A stretch of 8,544 nt of DNA from an uncultured Clostridiaceae bacterium. GTDB lineage: Bacteria > Bacillota > Clostridia > Lachnospirales > Lachnospiraceae. The stretch's first letter is position 1. Each line of letters begins with the position of its first letter. Positions 5,061 to 8,544 of this stretch are shown here, one piece after another. The DNA lies in NCBI GenBank assembly GCA_947175375.1, contig CAMWMT010000089.1:1-8544 (forward strand), in the 5' to 3' direction. The notes beneath the pieces are model-generated. The model was not told the DNA's origin. It saw only the letters and a list, made by a program, of their open reading frames with translations, and made no database searches. The position numbers and the translations under genes are program-made.

Positions 5061-5588
5061 TCACTGTTCTTGGTAACGCTGCAGAAACTCTTCTACCGAC
5101 ATGACCCGTGCTGCCAGGCGGCACCACTTTTTCAGCTTTTCCATATCCTCTTCTTCCATGATCTCTTTTCGCAGAGACTCCGGCACACTGCTGAGCTCTT
5201 CCAGAGACTCCAGGATGAGCTCCTGCCGGTCCAACCGTCTGCCTGCTCTTATCCCTTCATTTCGAATCGTCTTCGCTTCATGTTCCAGTACTCTTCCGCC
5301 CATGACTGATTTCACTCCTTCCTTTACATTGTCATACTTTCCTGCCAGATGTTCCAGTACCTTGCCGGACATGTCTGTGATGATTCGTCTTGTATACTCT
5401 TCGATCACCTGTTGTTCCAGCAGGCTTTCCAGCCTGTTTCTAATATCTTCATATTCCGCCTTCAAAAGATCCAACTTGCTTTCATCTTCGTTATATTCCT
5501 TCAACATGCTTTCATGAGTAAAAATATAAAACGGTATCAGAAAAAGCAGCTTTTTTAGTATGTTATTCCTGTGCCCCCAGTATTTATC
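5061..5588 (-). pseudogene. 5'-truncated Rpn-family recombination-promoting nuclease / putative transposase remnant
   Basis: The frame encodes the C-terminal part of an Rpn/YhgA-like PD-(D/E)XK protein: LLFLIPFYIFTHES, then LKEYNEDESKLDLLKAEY, a long charged helical region, GGRVLEHEAKTIRNEGIRAG and a final helical tail. In intact members this follows an N-terminal nuclease domain of about 150-200 residues, which is missing here. The homologous LLFLIPFYIF lies upstream of the first ATG (5507). The frame runs open to a stop at 5589-5591 with no start codon or ribosome binding site, so the 148-residue frame from 5507 is not a convincing independent gene. I saw no trace of the missing domain in other frames between 5590 and 5786. 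A terminator follows and a good leftward promoter precedes it, so the remnant may still be transcribed. The alternative is a small translated protein from 5507. Confidence 0.7.
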
Positions 5589-5665
5589 TTATGTGCTGTC
5601 TGTCTTTTTCTGTTGTAAAATCACGGTAATACAGTCATATGCTGCACCTTTTGTCGTGTGTTCTT

Positions 5666-5694
5666 ATTATACGAAAGTCATATGCCAAAATCAA
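5666..5694 (-). promoter_or_regulatory. Leftward sigma-A promoter toward the Rpn remnant
   Basis: On the minus strand TTGATT (plus 5689-5694) and TATAAT (plus 5666-5671) are separated by 17 bp. The start would fall near 5659. About 7 nt further a Shine-Dalgarno-like AAGGTG (plus 5645-5650) precedes a five-codon frame MTVLP-stop at 5621-5638, possibly a leader mini-ORF or chance. Confidence 0.6.
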
Positions 5695-5721
5695 TTCCGT
5701 TTTTTCGCCAAAAAGTACGGA

Positions 5722-5750
5722 TTGATGGATGCCGGAATCTTGTGTATAAT
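5722..5750 (+). promoter_or_regulatory. Sigma-A promoter of the ArsC/Spx-like gene
   Basis: TTGATG (5722-5727) and TATAAT (5745-5750) have the ideal 17-bp spacing. Transcription would begin near 5757, giving a leader of about 30 nt that contains AGAGGA (5775-5780). It is back to back with the leftward promoter. Confidence 0.82.
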
Positions 5751-5786
5751 GAGAGCACAAAAATATAAGCAATCAGAGGAATTACC

Positions 5787-6128
5787 ATGAACATCCAGAT
5801 ATTTGGCACGAAAAAGTGTTTTGATACGAAAAAGGCCATGCGCTATTTTAAAGAACGGAACATTTCCTTTCAGTTCATCGACATGAAGGAAAAGGGCCTG
5901 AGCAAGGGTGAATACAACAAAGTGAAGCAGGCCGCGGGCGGGTTGGATGCCCTCCTGGATCCCAAATGCCGGGATCAGGATACGCTGGCACTGGTCCGCT
6001 ATCTGGCTGATTCTGAAAAGGACGAAAAAGTGCTGGAAAATCAGCAGATTCTGAAAACACCCATCGTAAGAAACGGATCAAAAGCAACAGTCGGATACCA
6101 GCCGGATATATGGAAAGGCTGGAAGTGA
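5787..6128 (+). CDS. ArsC/Spx-family thioredoxin-fold protein (113 aa)
   Basis: A full-length member of the ArsC-like family (arsenate reductase, YffB and Spx relatives). The N-terminal strand IQIFGTKKCFDTKKA has the active-site Cys11 in the place used by ArsC and YffB. It lacks the second cysteine of Spx's CxxC, so an Spx-type redox switch is unlikely. The C-terminal TPIVRNGSKATVGYQPDIW contains the family's cis-proline region (Pro92) and Arg95. A second cysteine occurs at residue 61. The ATG follows AGAGGA with 6-nt spacing and a strong promoter. No arsenic genes (arsB, acr3, arsR) are nearby, so true arsenate reductase activity is doubtful; a general glutathione- or thiol-linked reductase is as likely. 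The kinase gene starts 48 nt downstream without an obvious terminator, so the two may be co-transcribed. Confidence 0.88.
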   Translation: MNIQIFGTKKCFDTKKAMRYFKERNISFQFIDMKEKGLSKGEYNKVKQAAGGLDALLDPKCRDQDTLALVRYLADSEKDEKVLENQQILKTPIVRNGSKATVGYQPDIWKGWK

Positions 6129-6176
6129 TACCGATACTTCCACATAAAAGATCGGCAGTTATCTATGGAGGCGTGT

Positions 6177-7289
6177 ATGAAAAAAGGAAACATTTCATCA
6201 CAGAAGAAGATCTATGATATCATGCACAAAGACAGAAAAGTGGCAACGGTAAATGAAACCGGACACTGCAGGATTTATTATCCGGCATTTCTGCCATATA
6301 ATCTGTATCTGGAAGAGGAAGAGGATATTGACACACTGGTAAATAATATAACTAATTTTTACTACTGGTGTGCCACACGAGTCCTGACACTGGACCGGAC
6401 CTACGCAAAAGAAATCTTAAACAGCATCGGTGTCAAACAAGCTGTGACGGATCGGGACAGGGCAAAGATTGCTCTGTCCTGCCGCTGCGCATCTCTGACG
6501 GACGTCTTCTGGGTAAAAAAAGCCAAAGAGCAGGTAACCTTTGCAGATGTCAATCTGTATGACAATCATCTGGATCATACCTTCATCGATATTGCATTAC
6601 GTGGAAAACAGTATACAGTACAAAATCAGTATCTGGCCAGAGACCTATCAACCAGCGGATGTTTCCCCAAAGCATGGCAGAGAACTGCGGACGGATTCCG
6701 GCTGTTAAAAGACGGCTGCGGAGAAGCGGTGGAACGGGAATTGCTGGCCAGCCGCATCTGCAGATGCTTCAACGTTTCACAGGTTCTGTATGAAGAAGAT
6801 TATTTTGATGGAGAAAAGGTCGCAGTAAGTGATAATATGACTTCCAAAGAATATTCCATCGCATCCATGGAAGCCTTCGAAATCTATATTCAAAACCAAA
6901 ACCGAAACACAAAGGATGTCATTCTGGAACTGGATCAGCACAACTACCATATGATGAATATCATCGACTATCTGGTGGGAAATACAGACCGACACTGGGG
7001 CAACTGGGGTGTCCTGGTGGACAATTCCATTAATCAGCCTCTGTGTCTTCACAAATTGATGGATTTTAACCAGGCGTTTCATTCTTATGACCAGTTGGAA
7101 GGCGCCAATTGCCAGACTATATTTGGTACTCATATGACACAGCAGGAAGCTGCTGTCCAAGCAGTCAAAGAAATCGGACTAAATCAGATAACAGAGATTG
7201 ATGAAGATTTATTCACAGCGCTGCCGCAATATTATGATATGTTCAAGCAGCGGTTGAGTCTGCTGAAAAGTATTGATCCATTTCACTGA
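6177..7289 (+). CDS. HipA-like serine/threonine kinase without adjacent antitoxin (370 aa)
   Basis: The C-terminal half shows the HipA_C kinase motifs. GNTDRHWGNWG carries the catalytic Asp271 and metal-binding Asn276, and LMDFNQAF has Asp296 in the DFG-like position. FRLLKDG offers Lys178 as the likely ATP-binding lysine. The N-terminal half (SLTDVFWVKKAKEQVTFADV and NLYDN near residues 105-130) resembles the long HipA-domain proteins common in Clostridia rather than E. coli HipA. HipA kinases act as toxins by phosphorylating proteins such as glutamyl-tRNA synthetase and are normally held by a HipB repressor. Here no HipB-like gene is adjacent; the nearest HTH genes lie 3.4 kb away on the other strand. 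The ATG at 6177 follows GGAGG (6167-6171); an ATG at 6165 overlaps that element and lacks its own. All key catalytic residues appear present. Confidence 0.82.
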   Translation: MKKGNISSQKKIYDIMHKDRKVATVNETGHCRIYYPAFLPYNLYLEEEEDIDTLVNNITNFYYWCATRVLTLDRTYAKEILNSIGVKQAVTDRDRAKIALSCRCASLTDVFWVKKAKEQVTFADVNLYDNHLDHTFIDIALRGKQYTVQNQYLARDLSTSGCFPKAWQRTADGFRLLKDGCGEAVERELLASRICRCFNVSQVLYEEDYFDGEKVAVSDNMTSKEYSIASMEAFEIYIQNQNRNTKDVILELDQHNYHMMNIIDYLVGNTDRHWGNWGVLVDNSINQPLCLHKLMDFNQAFHSYDQLEGANCQTIFGTHMTQQEAAVQAVKEIGLNQITEIDEDLFTALPQYYDMFKQRLSLLKSIDPFH

Positions 7290-7337
7290 ATAGCAGACTT
7301 TTTCTCTCATTCTATATCATTCTCAAACATCCCGTAC

Positions 7338-7381
7338 AGCCTCCTTTTTTGATAAACTGATACAAAATCACAAAGGAGGCT
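7338..7381 (+). promoter_or_regulatory. Inverted repeat masking the recombinase Shine-Dalgarno sequence
   Basis: AGCCTCCTTT (7338-7347) is the exact complement of AAAGGAGGCT (7372-7381), which contains the gene's AAAGGAGG. Any transcript that includes both arms could fold a 10-bp hairpin with a 24-nt loop and hide the ribosome binding site. There is no T-run, so it is not a terminator. I could not place a promoter in the loop with confidence. Confidence 0.7.
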
Positions 7382-7387
7382 TCATTT

Positions 7388-8308
7388 ATGAGCAATTTAC
7401 AGACACATATAACCGATTACCTGAATTACTGCCGATATCAAAAACGGCTGGATGAGAAGACATTAAAAGCATACCGAATCGATCTGGCACAGTTTCAGTC
7501 CGGAATCCTATCTACTAATATCCCTGACATTACCTCCACGGTACTGGAAGCATTCATTGCAGATCTTCACCAGAAATACAAGCCAAAGACAGTCAAGCGA
7601 AAGATCGCCGTATTAAAAGCATTCTTCCATTATCTGGAATATAAAGAAATCATAGACCGAAACCCTTTTAACAAAATACAGGTAAAATTCCGGGAACCTG
7701 TTATCCTGCCAAAGACAATTCCTCTTTGCACTGTTGAAAGCTTCCTGTCCACCATATATACACAACATAAAAATGCCAGAACAGATTACCAGAAGAAAAA
7801 CACGCTCCGGGATATCGCTGTGATCGAACTGCTCTTTGCCACCGGCATGCGGATCTCAGAGCTGTGCTCTCTGAAAATCAACGATGTAAATCTGTATGAT
7901 AAAAGCATCCTGATCTATGGAAAAGGTTCCAAGGAACGAAAGATCCAGATCGGAAATGAGATGGTTCTGCGCGCTCTGGAGAATTACAAGGACACTTTTC
8001 TGGATGAGATGAAAGACTGCCGACATTTCTTCGCAACGCAGTCTGGCCGAACCCTGTCTGATCAGTCCATCCGCAGAATGATCAACAAATACACTTCTCT
8101 CGCTTCCATCGAGCTGCATATCACACCCCATATGTTCCGGCATACCTTTGCCACAAGTCTGCTGGAAGCAGATGTGGATATCCGCTATATTCAGGAGATG
8201 TTGGGGCACAGTTCCATTCATGTTACGGAAATCTATACACACGTAGCCATGTCCAAGCAGCGGGATATTCTCAGAACGAAACATCCACGAAGAAATTTTC
8301 ATATATAA
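7388..8308 (+). CDS. XerC/XerD-type tyrosine recombinase (306 aa)
   Basis: A complete phage-integrase-family recombinase that would cut and rejoin DNA through a 3'-phosphotyrosine. The N-terminal SAM-like core-binding domain covers about residues 1-105 (YLNYCRYQKRLDEKTLKAY, TVKRKIAVLKAFFHYL). All catalytic residues are visible: Arg155 in GMRISEL, Lys179 in GKGSKER, His248 and Arg251 in PHMFRHTFAT, His274 in LGHSS and the nucleophile Tyr283 in EIYTHV. Length and architecture match Xer proteins rather than long phage integrases with an extra arm-binding domain. The ATG follows a perfect AAAGGAGG with 8-nt spacing, but that site is masked by an inverted repeat. No ftsK, dif-like site or phage genes are visible here. 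It could be a housekeeping Xer, a DNA-inversion recombinase, or a mobile-element leftover. Its target site is not in evidence. Confidence 0.93.
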   Translation: MSNLQTHITDYLNYCRYQKRLDEKTLKAYRIDLAQFQSGILSTNIPDITSTVLEAFIADLHQKYKPKTVKRKIAVLKAFFHYLEYKEIIDRNPFNKIQVKFREPVILPKTIPLCTVESFLSTIYTQHKNARTDYQKKNTLRDIAVIELLFATGMRISELCSLKINDVNLYDKSILIYGKGSKERKIQIGNEMVLRALENYKDTFLDEMKDCRHFFATQSGRTLSDQSIRRMINKYTSLASIELHITPHMFRHTFATSLLEADVDIRYIQEMLGHSSIHVTEIYTHVAMSKQRDILRTKHPRRNFHI

Positions 8309-8316
8309 TTTTTTGC

Positions 8317-8364
8317 AGCAGCAGTCTGACCGGGAATATGGGGCGGAGGGCTGCTGTTATTTTG
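8317..8364 (+). terminator. Possible weak terminator after the recombinase
   Basis: AGCAGCAG (8317-8324) can pair with CTGCTGTT (8351-8358) around a loop of 26 nt, followed by ATTTT. The stem is short and the T-run poor, so termination is uncertain. Confidence 0.35.
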
Positions 8365-8544
8365 GTCAAATATCCAGTAGCAAGCTGACAGAGTATTAAA
8401 TTTGTAACAGAACTGTGGTGTGTTGACCCTCGTGGCATTCAACAAATAAATACTGACATGTTTACTTGGTTATTGCTCAAAAAATAAGAGATAATTAAAA
8501 GTTATCCGCTGAATTTGTTTGTGAACAGGCGGAAACAAAGGATA
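8365..8544. other. Non-coding tail of the window
   Basis: No convincing reading frame is present on either strand. A GATAAT at 8490-8495 with a weak TTGGTT 18 bp upstream (8466-8471) is a possible rightward promoter. A short bulged dyad (TCCGCTG / CAGGCGGA, about 8505-8534) and AAAGGA at 8537-8542 at the edge hint that another gene begins just beyond the window. Confidence 0.3.

Noticed and set aside
5101..5517. Serine-rich plus-strand frame opposite the Rpn remnant
   Set aside because: The composition (long Ser/Leu runs) is the mirror image of a Glu/Lys-rich helical protein on the other strand; there is no ribosome binding site or domain.
5787..6128. Arsenic-resistance operon
   Set aside because: The single ArsC-like gene has no arsR, arsB or acr3 neighbour, and the family includes many proteins that do not reduce arsenate.
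7290..8544. Invertible promoter or integrated element around the recombinase
   Set aside because: I found no longer inverted repeats on both sides of a promoter, no tRNA, no direct repeats resembling att sites and no phage genes. The only dyads seen are the masked ribosome binding site and a weak terminator.

Overview
The window looks like chromosomal DNA of a Lachnospiraceae-type Firmicute (Blautia/Dorea-like). The evidence is the moderate GC content, AGGAGG-type ribosome binding sites, and protein families typical of gut Clostridia: DUF4097 plus PspC, an ECF sigma factor with a FDEVHASE-type anti-sigma partner, and an Rpn-family remnant. The genus is an inference. I see no rRNA, tRNA or CRISPR array.

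Left part (1-2204): the 3' end of a DUF4097 'toastrack' gene with a histidine-rich insert, coupled to a tiny PspC-domain membrane protein. Next comes a monocistronic PurF-like amidotransferase paralog. It keeps the PRPP loop and all four Fe-S cysteine positions but has lost the N-terminal catalytic cysteine. A bidirectional terminator follows.

Middle part (2251-4892): two tandemly duplicated small XRE regulators on the minus strand. Three copies of an imperfect palindrome, GGACC-N6-AGTCC, are associated with them and look like their operators. One operator sits on the start site of a divergent extended -10 promoter that drives a predicted membrane-anchored protein with two CxxC pairs. Downstream on the plus strand are an ECF-type sigma factor (TTG start) and a translationally coupled membrane protein, its likely anti-sigma factor. 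Together these could form a small envelope-sensing cassette, but that grouping is inferred from layout.

Right part (4893-8544): a strong minus-strand terminator, then a 5'-truncated Rpn/PD-(D/E)XK nuclease-transposase remnant on the minus strand. A pair of divergent sigma-A-type promoters follows. The rightward one serves an ArsC/Spx-family protein and perhaps a HipA-like kinase with no antitoxin beside it. The last gene is a complete XerC/D-type tyrosine recombinase. Its Shine-Dalgarno sequence lies inside a perfect 10-bp inverted repeat that could shut off translation of read-through mRNA. The final ~180 nt are non-coding, and a possible ribosome binding site lies at the very edge.

The most notable points are the operator-bearing tandem XRE pair, the nucleophile-less PurF paralog and the masked ribosome binding site of the recombinase.
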